Made by a program: the position numbers and the translations under genes. A stretch of 64,000 nucleotides of DNA from Celoporthe dispersa (lineage: Eukaryota; Ascomycota; Sordariomycetes; Diaporthales; Cryphonectriaceae). The notes under the pieces were generated by a model that was not told where the DNA came from, did no database searches, and saw only the letters and a list, made by a program, of their open reading frames with translations. This document shows, piece after piece, positions 38,398 to 49,660 of this stretch. The number at the start of each line of letters is the position of its first letter. The stretch's first letter is position 1. Location of the stretch: contig WAID01000009.1 in NCBI GenBank assembly GCA_016584495.1, positions 1,736,001-1,800,000 on the forward strand, written 5' to 3'.

Positions 38398-39364
38398 TCA
38401 GGACGACGCCTGCCCTCCCCACCCGAGCTTCCGCGGGTGCAGCCTGGGGTAGACGCCGAGCACGATCAGCACGACGGCGACCACGACGGTCCACAGCCGC
38501 ACCCCGAGCACGTTGGCGTTGAAGTCGGTATAGACGGCGCTCACGACGGTGGCCAGGAGCAGCAGCAAGAACAGGTAGCCGCTCAGCCGGTGGTACTTCC
38601 ACACCCTGCCGGCCCGCTCGCGCCCGCCGAGCAGGCCCGGCACAGCCCACATGGCGACGCCGACGGCACACTGCAGGGCCAGCACGGCGCCCGAGGCGAC
38701 GCCCAGGTAGCCGTGGGCGCTGTGGAAGTGGCTCCCGGGCCCCTGGCGGATCTTGTTGGCCTCGATGACGGCGATGCCGGCGGCGAGGACGGCGAGGTGA
38801 GGGTGTTGAGGAGGGCGTGGGCGCGGGCGCCGGCCTGTTTGGCGGCCGGGGAGAAGGTGGGCTGGAGGATGAGGATGGCCTCGGCGGCGAGGAGGAGGCC
38901 GAGGGACTGGAGGAGGGGGTGGGGGGAGAAGAGGGGGATGAAGGGGCCGCTGGCCAGGACGGCGGACCAGATCAGGATGAGGAGGAGGAGGGATCCTGCT
39001 TGGGCGAGCCAGGCAGTTCCTACAAGGGGGGGGGGAAAGGGGAGGAGGAGATGATATGATCAGCATATATCTTGTTGGAATTTTTTTTCCTTTTCTTTTT
39101 TTTTTTCTTTTGGTCTCAGAGGATATTCCTGGTGTGGTTACAAGTGCACAACACACACTCGTTTCCCACCTCCCCTCCTCTACCGGGGATGAACTCATTC
39201 ATGTATGGACAAGACATACCACTAATCAGGTTATGAAAGATCGACTCGCCAGGCCTCTGCATGACGTCGCCAGGTTCGCCGAGGAGAGGCTGTGACTCTC
39301 CTCTCTCGTCGTCGTCTGCTGCTGCCTCTGGACGGCGCTCCGGTATTCCTGTCGCCGACGCCAT
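38398..39364 (-). CDS. Cytochrome b561-type integral membrane protein, one apparent frameshift
   Basis: Two exons, 39364-39220 and 39019-38398, are separated by a 200-base GT-AG intron, giving about 255 residues after correction. The first exon encodes a soluble acidic N-terminus (MASATGIPERRPEA through FHNLISG). The second encodes five or six hydrophobic segments typical of eukaryotic cytochrome b561. Candidate heme-ligand histidines lie in FSPHPLLQS, RAHALLNTLH, HFHSAHGYLG and KYHRLSGYLF. These proteins move electrons across membranes using two b-type hemes, often with ascorbate or ferric reduction; the role here is inferred. The frame breaks near 38795-38803 (plus-strand GAGGTGAGGG). One missing base there would join RAHALLNTL to HLAVLAAGIAVIEANK within one membrane segment. 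It is divergent from the allantoicase gene. Confidence 0.87.
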
Positions 39365-40509
39365 CCTTTTTTTTTCTCTTTCTTTCTCTTCTCTCTCTCT
39401 TAAATGGTGGAAGGGCTGCCCGGCTAAGAAATACCTCCAAGGAGAGGAGGGGTTGTTCAGACACCAGCGCCGTTCTCGAATAGGGTTTGGATCTGTCTTT
39501 CCAGAGGAGGAAAAGGTCGAAGAAGGAGAAGAAGAAAAAACAACCAAGAGCTGTCCGGACCTGTGCTAGCGACCGAAGATCAATCCACAGCCCAGTTCTT
39601 GATGGCACCGGAACAGGAATGAAGGAGGATGGGAAAAGGGAGGGGAAGAGAAGGAACCAAAGAGAATCACTGGCTCATGGGGGCTGAAGGGTTTCCCTCC
39701 TCTCCTTTTATTATGACGCAAGGGGGAAAAAAAGAAAAAAGAAAAAAGAGAAAAAAGGATGCAGCTGACGTTTCCCAGGGCGGCGCCGCACGCCACTCAC
39801 GCGCTGATGTGTGTGAATCACGATTGATTGATGCGTTTTGATGGTTGAGAGAGAGAGACAGAGAGAGAACAGAAGGGGGGGGGGGTTTGGGTGTGGTAAT
39901 CTCTCCGGGGTTCAGGCCTGGAGAACGAAACCAAGCGGTGCACAGTTATATATCAAGTACTTTTAAGCATCCAGCCTTTTTATTTGTATGTAGCTACCAT
40001 ATTTAAGTTTTTTCCTCCCTCCCCCCCGGCACACCAGAGAAGGACAGACCAGAGGTGGACAGACGCAGCATGGTGACACCAAGAGATCCAAAGTAGACGA
40101 GAACCACACACGCACCTTATCACGCAATCGCATTTCCAAAAAAAAAATAAGAGAAAAGTCAATGATGTATTGTGATGTGAGCAGATAGGATGCTCGGTCG
40201 GTAAATGTACCATACAAATAGCACGTATGGGAGGGGTGCAGGACCCCCCGGCGCTGACGTCCTCCACACCCACGCGCTCATTGGTCTGGGCCTATCAGAG
40301 ACGTCCCATTTGATTCTGAGGAGGGGTTGTTTGTTACTGCCTGCATGCGCCACTCACCCGCTCTTTCGGGGGGGAAGGGCCTGGTTGGTGGTTGGTGAGG
40401 GGGGAAGGGGAGGGTTGGTCTGATTGGACCAAAATGTTGCCCCTAGCCTAGCGGAGAGGGGGGAGCAGGTGGCCGGGGTGTAGGTTTGGTTTTACTGATT
40501 TGATGGGCG

Positions 40510-40515
40510 TATCTA
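40510..40515. promoter_or_regulatory. TATCTA GATA-factor-type site (distal)
   Basis: TATCTA is a form of the core bound by the fungal nitrogen GATA factors NIT2/AreA, which activate purine-catabolic genes when good nitrogen sources are lacking. It lies about 720 bases upstream of allantoicase. A six-base match alone is weak evidence. Confidence 0.3.
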
Positions 40516-40932
40516 GGCAGTGAATTGTGCAGCCAGGGTGGCCTGAGGAGATTCTGCTGCTGTGTCCATCTTACACAGAGGTCATGTTTTTTTTTTTGGT
40601 GTTTTTGTGTTTTTGTGTTTTTGTTTTTTTCTCTTCTTTTTGGGTGTGGGGTCTGTTTACAAAAAAAAAGAAAAGAAAGAAATTCATCTTCTCTTCTTTC
40701 CTTTTTCCTTTCCCCCTCTCGGGAGGAAGCAGCACAAGAAAGGACGTCACTCATCGTCATCCTACTCATCAGATGGAAGCTACCAGGAGAGAAAAGAAGT
40801 GGGTCCTCCTTCCTTCCTCCCCGGCGCGCTTTCGGCCACCTCCGACCGCGCAGAGGTCCGGACCCGGAACTGGGAACCTCTATCATTACTCGATTGACAC
40901 TTGTCATTGGACAAGAACGTTTATCGCCAGTT

Positions 40933-40966
<34 letters not shown>

Positions 40967-41149
40967 CCCCTCTCGAGATCTCTCTCACGTAACTCACCAA
41001 TTGAACATCGTTTCTTCCTCTACCTTGATCTTTGCTCCGGAAATATCCAATTGACCATCTCGCACAGTATACTTGTGCCGTGATCCTCTCGCTCATACAC
41101 ACTCTCGCCCCTCGTGTCTCTCTTACTATCCACTGTAGCAGGTTATAAC

Positions 41150-41155
41150 TATCTA
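41150..41155. promoter_or_regulatory. TATCTA GATA-factor-type site (proximal)
   Basis: A second TATCTA lies about 80 bases upstream of the allantoicase ATG, next to a CA run. A plain TATC core lies at about 41127. Paired GATA sites are expected for a gene under nitrogen catabolite control, but binding is only inferred. Confidence 0.35.
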
Positions 41156-41156
41156 T

Positions 41157-41192
41157 ACACACACACACACACACACACACATACACACACAC
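41157..41192. repeat. (AC)n microsatellite before allantoicase
   Basis: About 17 AC units with one AT interruption, ending about 40 bases upstream of the start codon and so probably in the 5' leader. Confidence 0.9.
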
Positions 41193-41233
41193 AACATATA
41201 TTTTCAACTCATAACCAGAGAAACTGTTTGGAG

Positions 41234-41358
41234 ATGGCGGAGGAGATCGAGTACAAGCTACAAGATGTCCCCTCCACACCAGTGGCCTCCGAGGACATCG
41301 ACAAGACCTTTCGGTCGAGCTGCATAGGTATGTACGAGACCAGGAAGGATGAACAGGA

Positions 41359-41395
<37 letters not shown>

Positions 41396-42509
41396 TGGAT
41401 GTGCAGATCAAGAAGAGAAAGAAAGAGAGAGAGAGAAAGAAAAGAAAAGAAGAAAAAAAACAGAACCGTCATCTCGCTGACACTCACCCCTACCCCCACC
41501 CCTTCCCTCCTCCTCGACAGACCTCATCTCCGCCGCCCTGGGGGGAAAAAGTCCTGGGCTTCTCCGACGAGTGGTTCGCCGAGGCCGCCAACCTCCTGAC
41601 CCCGACACCTCCCATCCGCCAGCCCGGCAAGATGGTCTTCACAGGGGCCTGGTACGACGGCTGGGAGACGCGCCGCCACAACCCGGCCCCCCTTCGACTG
41701 GGTCGTCATCCGCCTGGGCGTCGCGTCGGGGACCGTGTCGGGCGTCGAGGTCGACACCGCCTTCTTCAGCGGCAACCACGCGCCCCACATCTCCGTCGAG
41801 GGGTGCTTCAGGCCCGACGGCGACGGCGCCGACGCCGAGGTCCTCTCGTGGGCCGGCGGGAGGGGCGGCTGGGAGACCATCCTCGGCGTCAGGGAGTGCG
41901 GGCCCTCGCAGCGCTTCGCCTGGAGGCTGGACGACCCGTCCCGCGCGAGGTACACCCACGTGCGCCTCAACATGTACCCCGACGGCGGCATCGCCCGCTT
42001 CAGGCTCTTTGGCCACGCCGTCCCCGTCTTCCCCGAGGACCCGGACGCCGTCTTTGATCTCGCCGCCGCCCAGAACGGCGGTGTCGCCGTCGCCTGCAGC
42101 GACCAGCACTTTGGCACCAAGGACAACCTCCTCCTGCCCGGCCGCGGCAGAGACATGGGCGACGGCTGGGAGACGGCCCGCTCGCGCCAAAAGGGCCACG
42201 TCGACTGGGCCGTCGTCCGCCTCGGCGCCCCCGGGCTCGTGCAGCGCCTCCTCGTCGACACGGCGCACTTCAGGGGCAACTTTCCCCAGAAGGTCAGCCT
42301 CGATGCCATCGGCTGGGGCCGCGAGGGCGAGCCGCCCGCCGACGACCCGGCCTGGGAGCAGCTGGTCGAGGCGAGCAAGACGGGCCCTGACCAGGAGCAC
42401 GAGTTCGCCTCGGCCGTGCGGGACAGGCCTTTCACCCATGTCAAGCTGACCATGATACCCGATGGGGGCGTCAAGAGGCTGCGCGTCTTTTGCGAAGCGG
42501 GCCGTCTAG
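41234..42509 (+). CDS. alc-1: Allantoicase, three apparent frameshifts
   Basis: Two exons, 41234-41327 and 41521-42509, flank a 193-base intron. The enzyme hydrolyses allantoate to ureidoglycolate and urea in purine nitrogen salvage. Both allantoicase repeats are visible. The first holds FSDEWFAEAANLL, GAWYDGWETRRHN, SGNHAPHISVEG and THVRLNMYPDGGIARFRLFG. The second holds CSDQHFGTKDNLLLPGRG, GDGWETARSR, DTAHFRGNFPQKVSLDAIG and THVKLTMIPDGGVKRLRVF. Three single extra bases break the frame: in the G5-6/A5 run at 41540-41550, the six-C run at 41687-41692 and the four-T run at 42488-42491. After the last, the frame gives AKRAV and a stop at 42507-42509, the expected terminus; without it a 31-residue unrelated tail is read. 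The three insertions together return to the original frame. Confidence 0.95.
41361..41393. repeat. (CA)n microsatellite inside the allantoicase intron
   Basis: Sixteen CA units, followed by a purine-rich GAAAGAGAG tract, account for most of the unusual length of this intron. Confidence 0.95.
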
Positions 42510-45500
42510 CCACCCACCACCACCATTTTTTGGGGGGGAGGGAGGGGGACGGGGGAGGCTGGGACGTTGCAGCTGTGGACGAGGGACCAAATTAGAGCAA
42601 AAGAAATCCTTGTCTTCCCTCTCGCTCTCTTTGTGAGATATCCGACCCTCACGTGGGTTCCTTCATGGGCCGTGGTTTGATTTTGCTTTTGCCCTACGTG
42701 GTCTTTTTCCTTTTTTTTTCTTTTTCTTTCTCTCTTTCTTCTTCCCCCCAAACCTGTGTGCTGATGTTCAGCCCGCTGTTCCCCCAGCCGCCCTCCCCGG
42801 CCTGGCCGCCCCAGCTGGCCGCATCATAGTGCGTGTCAAGCGCGGCAGCGACAATTATTCTCCTGACCGCCGAACACGATTTTTTTTCTTCCTCGTAGTG
42901 GGGACCCGAGCATGCAGGTCCAGATTGTACCTCGTGTGTGGGCGGCCGTTTCACCTGGCCTCACGCGGTCCACTGTAGTTTTCTTGCTTGCTCGAGCCGC
43001 CTCCGGTTGCTGGGCCAAGCGCTGCGCCGTCCCGTCACAGTGTCTGCCCCGGTCTGCAGATGAAGCAGCAACATGTGCCGGCCTGACACTGGAAAAGGAA
43101 AAGAAAAAAGAGGGGAAAAGAAAGAGAAAAAAAACAAATCTGATGTGCACGCGCGGGCTGCTATACCAACCCGTCGCAGGTCTTGACCCTCCGAGACATA
43201 GGTCAAGGTCCGCATCGTCTACTGATAGGCTCAAGGTCAGCGAACAGACCGCCAGAGAGCAGACAATTCTTTTTCTTGTCTTTTCTTTTCTTTTGACCCT
43301 TGGCTCTAATCTATTTGCCACAGTGGCCCATACTGGTGTGCTCATCTCACCTGACATATCTGCCGATGGCCATGGTCTTAGTATGGGGAGCGCACGAAAG
43401 GGCGCATCGGTAGCGAGGCCGTCGAGGCGGGCCGCATCATGCCTGGGAATTCACGAGGACAATGAGGACGAAGGAACCTTTTTTTTTTTTTTTTGGACAC
43501 GTAGAGTGCTGTCCTCTGGCACACAGTCGTGATACCAGAGCAACCTTCACCGAGTTACGGTAGTCGTACGAGGCGCGAATATCCACCCGCTCCGCCTCTC
43601 CCTCTCCTGGGTTGCGGCCCCGCGTCTAGGAGCGGAACAGGGACAAGCGCAATCTCGTGTCTTGCTGAGAAGTGAGAAAAGGCATTGGCTGCAGAGCGGT
43701 CACGTTATGCGGCTGCTGTCAACATCGGCCGGCGCTCGCCAGAGAAGCGCGCGCGGCACGCCCCCCCCAGCAGCGAAGAGGGTCTTATAGGTGGAAAACC
43801 CGAGTGGTTCTGGATAGTCAGACCTGGCCGAGACCTGCAGTGGCCATGTTCCGAGACACAAGCAGTGGCCGCCACCGCGAGGCTTTAGGGTAATAAAAAT
43901 GGTTGAGGCACAGCCAGAAGAATTCCACCCAAAAGACCTGCCCGTATAGTCATAGCCCTTGAGAGAAGCTCCAACATCGGGGCATATTCGGCCTAGCCTA
44001 ACAATTTTTTTCTTTCTTTGTCTCCAGGTGCATGGGGGGAGATCAGTCTCCAACATGGCCACCTGATATTGTTTGTGGCTGGCTGACAGTCCCAAAAGGG
44101 TGATAGAGCCTTTCCATGTCCTGCACTGTCGGTGCCGACCAAAGAGATGCAGTGGATGATTCGGGCTTGTCGGGGTAGGCTCCGAGCCCAGAGCCTGGGA
44201 TCTTTAGACAAGACGTTCTTGTGGTTGGTTGAAAAGTGAAAGAAAAAAAAAAGTCATTGTGGCAAAAAAAAGTTCCCAACGATTGATCGCCACTGCACGC
44301 ACGACATCACAAGATCCGGTCAAGAGTCAGATCTGGGCTCGAGATCTGGACTCCGATGCCCTCTGAGAAGATCTGACGCAGACATTGGCATGATGGTTGA
44401 GGTGGCCTGCGCAGCCCACTGCACATAAACTCAGCAACATCATCTCTCGGGCGCGTGTGGAAGCGTCGTTGCACCACTTAAAACGGCGTGGTGGTTTGCA
44501 GAGGACAAGTGACTGCGGGGAGCTCGTTATGTCAACAATCTGGACCTCCGTGGAGCCGACGCAAGGACTGGAGAGGGGGGGAGAAGGAGAGGGTTTCATT
44601 CAACAATTCTCACTGTTCTCACTCACGTCACCAAGCAGCCACCCCTCCCCCCCTTCCCCGCCCCCTCTCATCCGAAGGCGGCGTCGACGCGAGGCATCTA
44701 GCGAGGGCTCCTGGCTGCTGTGCAACCACAAGGCAGCCCGATTAGGCCACATTGGCCTCCGCGCCGTGTTCGACCCCGGAAGTATATGAGCACACCCCGG
44801 CATTGATATATTAATGTCCGCAACCAGAGTCTTGATGTGTGAGGTTACTGATCAGCACCCATCACCCCTTCTTCTCTCCGTTGTGGAACCGTTTCACGGC
44901 AGCCGCTGGGGACTCGGTCGTGGCGCCGATGGGACAGGCCCCCCAAGTATAGACTTGGCGTGCGTGCCCGCTCATTCTCGTGGATACTAGCAGCCCTGAC
45001 CCTGACACCAACTGCAGCTGTCCTAGCCCCTCTCTCTTACCCTCTCAGTGCCTCTCTGTGGCTGTAGGGAGTGGACTTGTCCAGGATGCTCGGTGCTGAC
45101 ATCTGATGTGGTGTCGACCCGTCGAGGCTGCTCTAACAAAGTGCGTGCGTGTGTACGTGTGTGTTTGTTTGTTATTGGTGTCGACACCGTCCAGACAGCC
45201 ACTCAGAGATGCAGCCTAGGAACCGCGCCTAATGCTGCTCCAATGCAGAGCTTCTGCAGGTAAGCACGAGACTTGGCCCATCGACGCGCCACCGGCCGAG
45301 TCACGGACGCAGCATCTACATCAACTCCGCCCGTCGATGAGCGCCTGGCACCCACAAACCACCCGGGAGGTGGTCGGTAGCCTGCTGGCACAGCAACGCC
45401 CACGGCCCCTAGGCCGACAGAGCTGCAGCCTGCTCGCTTAGCGACCTCACAGGAGAAAATTTAAACTCAGATACAGAGTATACTCTGGCAGCCCGTGGCG

Positions 45501-46291
45501 CGCCAGGTGCGGGTGGGATTGTGTGGGTTTGTTTGGAGGGCTTATGTCGTACAGCTTCCTTCTCGCACGACGTGGCGAGCCGAACCCTCATGGGATGAAC
45601 AAATAGCCATCATCCGACAGGCACTGGCCACTACCCGAGGAGGCCGGTGGGGTTTCCCTCGGAGCTCCGGTGGATGCAGCTTGTGCCGTTCCCAAGATAC
45701 TGCCCTGGTCTGCGAGTTACATGAGGCGCGGATCGGTCCTGTGGCTTGCATCCCCTTAGAGGAGGGGCGCACGCAGCGGTACGGCTTATTGGTACTTTTT
45801 GCAAGACCGTGCATGCATATGATGTCGAAGTCGAATCACCCACGCTGATCCCTCGGGACACTGACCCCACCCATCCGCAAGGACCAGAGTCGAGACTTGA
45901 GTCCGGTGGAGCCCTATATCGAACTGTTGAGTAAATGATCTCGTCAAGCATATTTTCGTCGGCCGTTGCCTGAGCTGGCACGCAACCACCACTGGTCAGC
46001 TCCTTCAAGGGTCCCAACAAACAAGACCGACCCCCTGTTCGTGAAAAAAACCCAATGTGCCACCAGCCGAGAGCCTTTTTCGTGCTCATGGAGGGTCGCG
46101 AGCATACTGCAGGGCCTTAGCGAGAGAAAAGTCGAGCCGCCGCCTCATGTCTGATTACCGCTACTTGCAGCTATGGCTTCCAAAAGCGGAGTTGGTCCTG
46201 CCCGTGGCCAAGTTAGTTGGATGAATGACACGGATTATTGACCGATTCCAGCACCGAGCAGACGCAGGAAGCCGGGGGGGGGGGCGGAAGA

Positions 46292-46294
<3 letters not shown>

Positions 46295-46330
<36 letters not shown>
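46295..46330. repeat. (AC)n microsatellite
   Basis: Eighteen uninterrupted AC units, among the longest in the window. Confidence 0.95.
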
Positions 46331-46335
<5 letters not shown>

Positions 46336-46475
46336 AAGAAAAACAAGAAGAGGTCCAATGTGAAGAAGGCAGCTAGATCAGTATGATGTGAGCAGGCACT
46401 CATGCGGGTTTGATTAGCCAGGGTCATGGCTGTCATACTATACCTTCACACCCAATCTTCTCCCAAGGCGAATGA

Positions 46476-46522
46476 GATTCGAACCCGGTATTTCGGGCCT
46501 CGACGTTCTGGTGTGCCAGCTA
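46476..46522 (-). other. tRNA-like internal promoter pair (possible SINE or tRNA relic)
   Basis: On the minus strand GGGTTCGAATC (46486-46476) is an almost perfect RNA polymerase III B box. TAGCTGGCACACC (46522-46510), upstream of it, resembles an A box. The T stem and acceptor stem do not pair properly, so this is not an intact tRNA. Confidence 0.25.
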
Positions 46523-48252
46523 TTCTCGATCTGGCCTTCCTGGCATAGCATGACCCGTCGAACGTCGTCCTTGCATAGCAGGATGTGGGTAGTGTTCCTG
46601 GGGCCCAATATCACATGCTAAAATCCTGCGTGCTGGAGAGAGAAAGAGAGGGGGGGGATTTCGATTCCTCCCACAAGCTTATCGACGGCCGTGCCTCCAG
46701 AGACTGGCCACCACGCCTCGGCGGCCCTTTGGGGGGGGGGAGCTGGCCTGGACAGAGCCGCGCCGTGCTGCCGAGGAGAGGGAAGTCGGCCCACAGAGGG
46801 ACCGGAGCACGAGAGCGCAGTTGGGCCAGTCGCAGCTTGAGAAATCGGAAAGGCTGAGATTTCGGGCAGGAGCTGCGAGATTGAGCCGGCTGCTCACAAG
46901 CAAAAATGGGATCCGTCGCTGATGAGATCTCAGGGATGGGGATGCGGGTCTCTCTGCAGGGTAGCATCGAGAGAAATGGCACCTTGTTTCAGATTGATCC
47001 CCGGGACTGTTTAGTCATCGGCAGACCAGGGCTCTCGTCCTCTCGATGGCTCGATGGCAGTCCCGGAGGGGAAGCAGGAGGACCAGCGTCGTTCAGGGTA
47101 GCACCCAGACGAGTGGGGAGGCGGGGCCGAGCAGCCACATCGCCTAGTATGCTTGCTGTGGTGGAAAGCCCGAATGCCCCGGGCAGGCCTCGCCAAGCAG
47201 GTGATGACGAGGGGCTGGCGTAAAGATTTGGTGGCTGACGGCTCGGTCTCGCAATGGTCCCGGCAAGACGTCAGCGTTCACCGCTTGGTGTCCCAGCAGG
47301 CAATCTGCCTGTAGCTTTTTAATCTTCCAACCCACACCACACCAACAAGCTGGCCACCACTCCATACCCCGTGCGGCTGCAAGGGGGGAGGAGTGAAAGG
47401 GGAGGGGACCAGTCCCGGCACCAGGTCCCCGTCCCCCATCTCATCCCATATCCATCCTACTGGCCTTCGGTCAGCGTCCTCTCTCTCTCTCTCCTCTGCC
47501 GCGCGTGCATGCCTGTACAGTACGATGCCCAGCGATGCACCCTTCGGCTGTGGATCGTCAGATCGGGGCTGTCATAGACAAGCAGTCACATCCGGCGAGC
47601 CTGATTGCGAGGGTGACTTGCAGCAAAGTTGTGGGGACAAAGGCGCAGATTTGTTTCCCCTTTGAGCGTGGACCTAGGTCCTGGGTCTAGCCCTCGGCTA
47701 TAGCAGACAAGCTTTAAGACACCGTGGCAGATGGTTGGTAGATCCTAACGGTCTGGGCGACGATCGTGGGAGGGAGGAGGGGCCACCACTGCTGCTGACC
47801 TGGGCCCAGCGGGGTGCACGAGAACGGCGGCGCATCTACACCGCATGTATAGCACAGCGGCGATCGGGTGCTTGTAAAGGTGGGCTGTCGGGTGGGTGTG
47901 TCGTGTGTGCAGAGAGGACCAGGTTCACGCGCGCCATAGCTGGTGAGGGCCCTGTGCCACATGAACCGCACTGTCAGCATGACCGCGGACGATGATGAAT
48001 CAAATAAAAATAAAAAGACACAAAAATATACCATGTGGAGGTTGGATGAGGAGCAGGCGCGAGATGAAGTTGCGAGGGTTACCAATCCTGTGGTCTGCTG
48101 GACCGTGCGAAACATTGTAGTCCCGACTCACAAACGTTTCTTCAGCCCTAAACCGGTTCCTGCTAGGTTCTGCCAGGTGGCGTTGATGCTTTTTCTTTCT
48201 TTTTTTTCTTTCTTTTCCCCTTCCTAAAGTACCATAGTACCGTTGTACACAC

Positions 48253-48278
48253 CACACACACACACACACACACACACA
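48253..48278. repeat. (CA)n microsatellite
   Basis: Thirteen CA units in gene-free DNA, followed directly by a purine tract. Confidence 0.9.
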
Positions 48279-49639
48279 AGAAAAAAAGAGAAAAGGTGGC
48301 TGAGAGGGGCTGCATTGGCTATTGGGTGCTCAAAGAAAGTCGAGGAGGGTGTGTGCAATGGTCCAGAGGCTCGAGACCAGGTGCAGCACCCCTCCCAGCC
48401 TGAGCTCCCCGGAGCAGGCACGACACACACACACACACCTACGAACCCGCTCCCTTCCTTCTTTGTTGTTGCTCGCTCTGCTGCGTCAGCTTGGGCACCT
48501 TCCTTGCTGTGGTAGCTATCCCAGCACATACGCAGCAGCCTTCACCTTGGGCAGGAGCTGATGCCGGCCCTTCCCTGCCGGCAGCTCCCTGCAGGACTGT
48601 CATCAGCGCGAAAATGAGAAGATTCAGGATACCCCTGCACAGTAAAACAATAGCCCTTGCACCTTCCCCGAGTACACAATACCTATTCGAGCTGTTCCAG
48701 TCGGGTGTCCTCGCACTGACGTGTGCCTGTAGAGCTTAAAGGACCAGGGGGTACGGGGTACCTGTCATAAATCTCCAGCCCTGCAAGTCCAGATCATTTT
48801 TGAGGTGCTGGGGCGCCAAGGTCCCTTCCCAGAACAGCTCACGAAATAGACTTTGGTCGCCTGAACAAGGTTCTAGCTGAGGTTTCCATCTGTGGTGAGC
48901 CTCGACCTTCAATCTCTATTTCCCCATCACCCTCTCGTCAGCGGACGCGCCGTCCATATCGATCATAATTACGGTCATCGACCCGTCAATGCCGCTTTGA
49001 CAAGAAGAGAGGGAGGGGGCGGCTTGACGAGGAATCTGCCTTGCCCTGTCCCGAGGGCATGTCAACCTCGACCTGTTATCTTTAGCTCGGTGCCCTCACC
49101 TCGCGACAGCTTCTCCACAGGCGCCCCCCCCTCCCCGTCCCCCCTTCCTTTCCTGGACACCGCAGGAGGACGGTGTTGACCAAGACCACCCACCTCGTCA
49201 GTTATGGCAGCCAGTTCCGGCCGCTGACCTCCTGCACCCGCCCGCTCATCCTCCGCATCTTTGGGGGGATGGGGAGTGCGGAGCTGAGGACGTCGTCCAG
49301 GTGTCAGGCGGCACTCGCCTCTGCTGCTGTCTCGTCTCCCCCAGGGGCCTTAATTTCCAGAGTTCTTGCTCCCCTGACGCGGGCCCTTTCATATCGACGG
49401 GTTTGCCGCTTTGGGTGTGGCCCCGCCGACACGCAAGCCACAATGTCGCCCTGTCCCGTTGGGGGGTGAGAGCGGCTGTTTCATCCTCAGCCCAACTCTA
49501 GCTAGTCCTAATTGATTCCTCACGCCATCCCGCCATCTGAACGCAACCCCAACGCCCCCCGTCCGCTACATACCTACCATGGTACCTGCCATGGTATCAG
49601 GTCCTCGCCAGGGACCAGGCTTGGAACCTACGATGCCAG

Positions 49640-49660
49640 GCTGCCTACCAAGGTAGCAGC
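49640..49660. other. Short hairpin
   Basis: GCTGCCTACC and GGTAGCAGC pair around two A bases with one bulged base. About 70 bases upstream lies the ten-base palindrome TACCATGGTA. Confidence 0.5.

Larger units (their letters stand above)
39365..41233. other. Bidirectional promoter region, cytochrome b561 and allantoicase
   Basis: About 1.9 kb lies between two divergent start codons. It has purine/pyrimidine tracts (40670-40720, 40930-40980), a G run at 39872-39885, two TATCTA sites and a CA run just before the allantoicase start. No gene is recognisable. Confidence 0.6.

Noticed and set aside
40443..41411. 322-codon minus-strand frame in the allantoicase promoter
   Set aside because: It includes translated CA/TG runs and purine tracts and overlaps the allantoicase first exon. 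It has no family match I can see.
41524..42513. Antisense frames of 266-329 codons opposite allantoicase
   Set aside because: They arise from the high third-position GC of the real gene and show no recognisable domain.
46295..46330. CA-run series as a possible CRISPR array
   Set aside because: These are pure dinucleotide microsatellites without spacers, in a eukaryotic genome.
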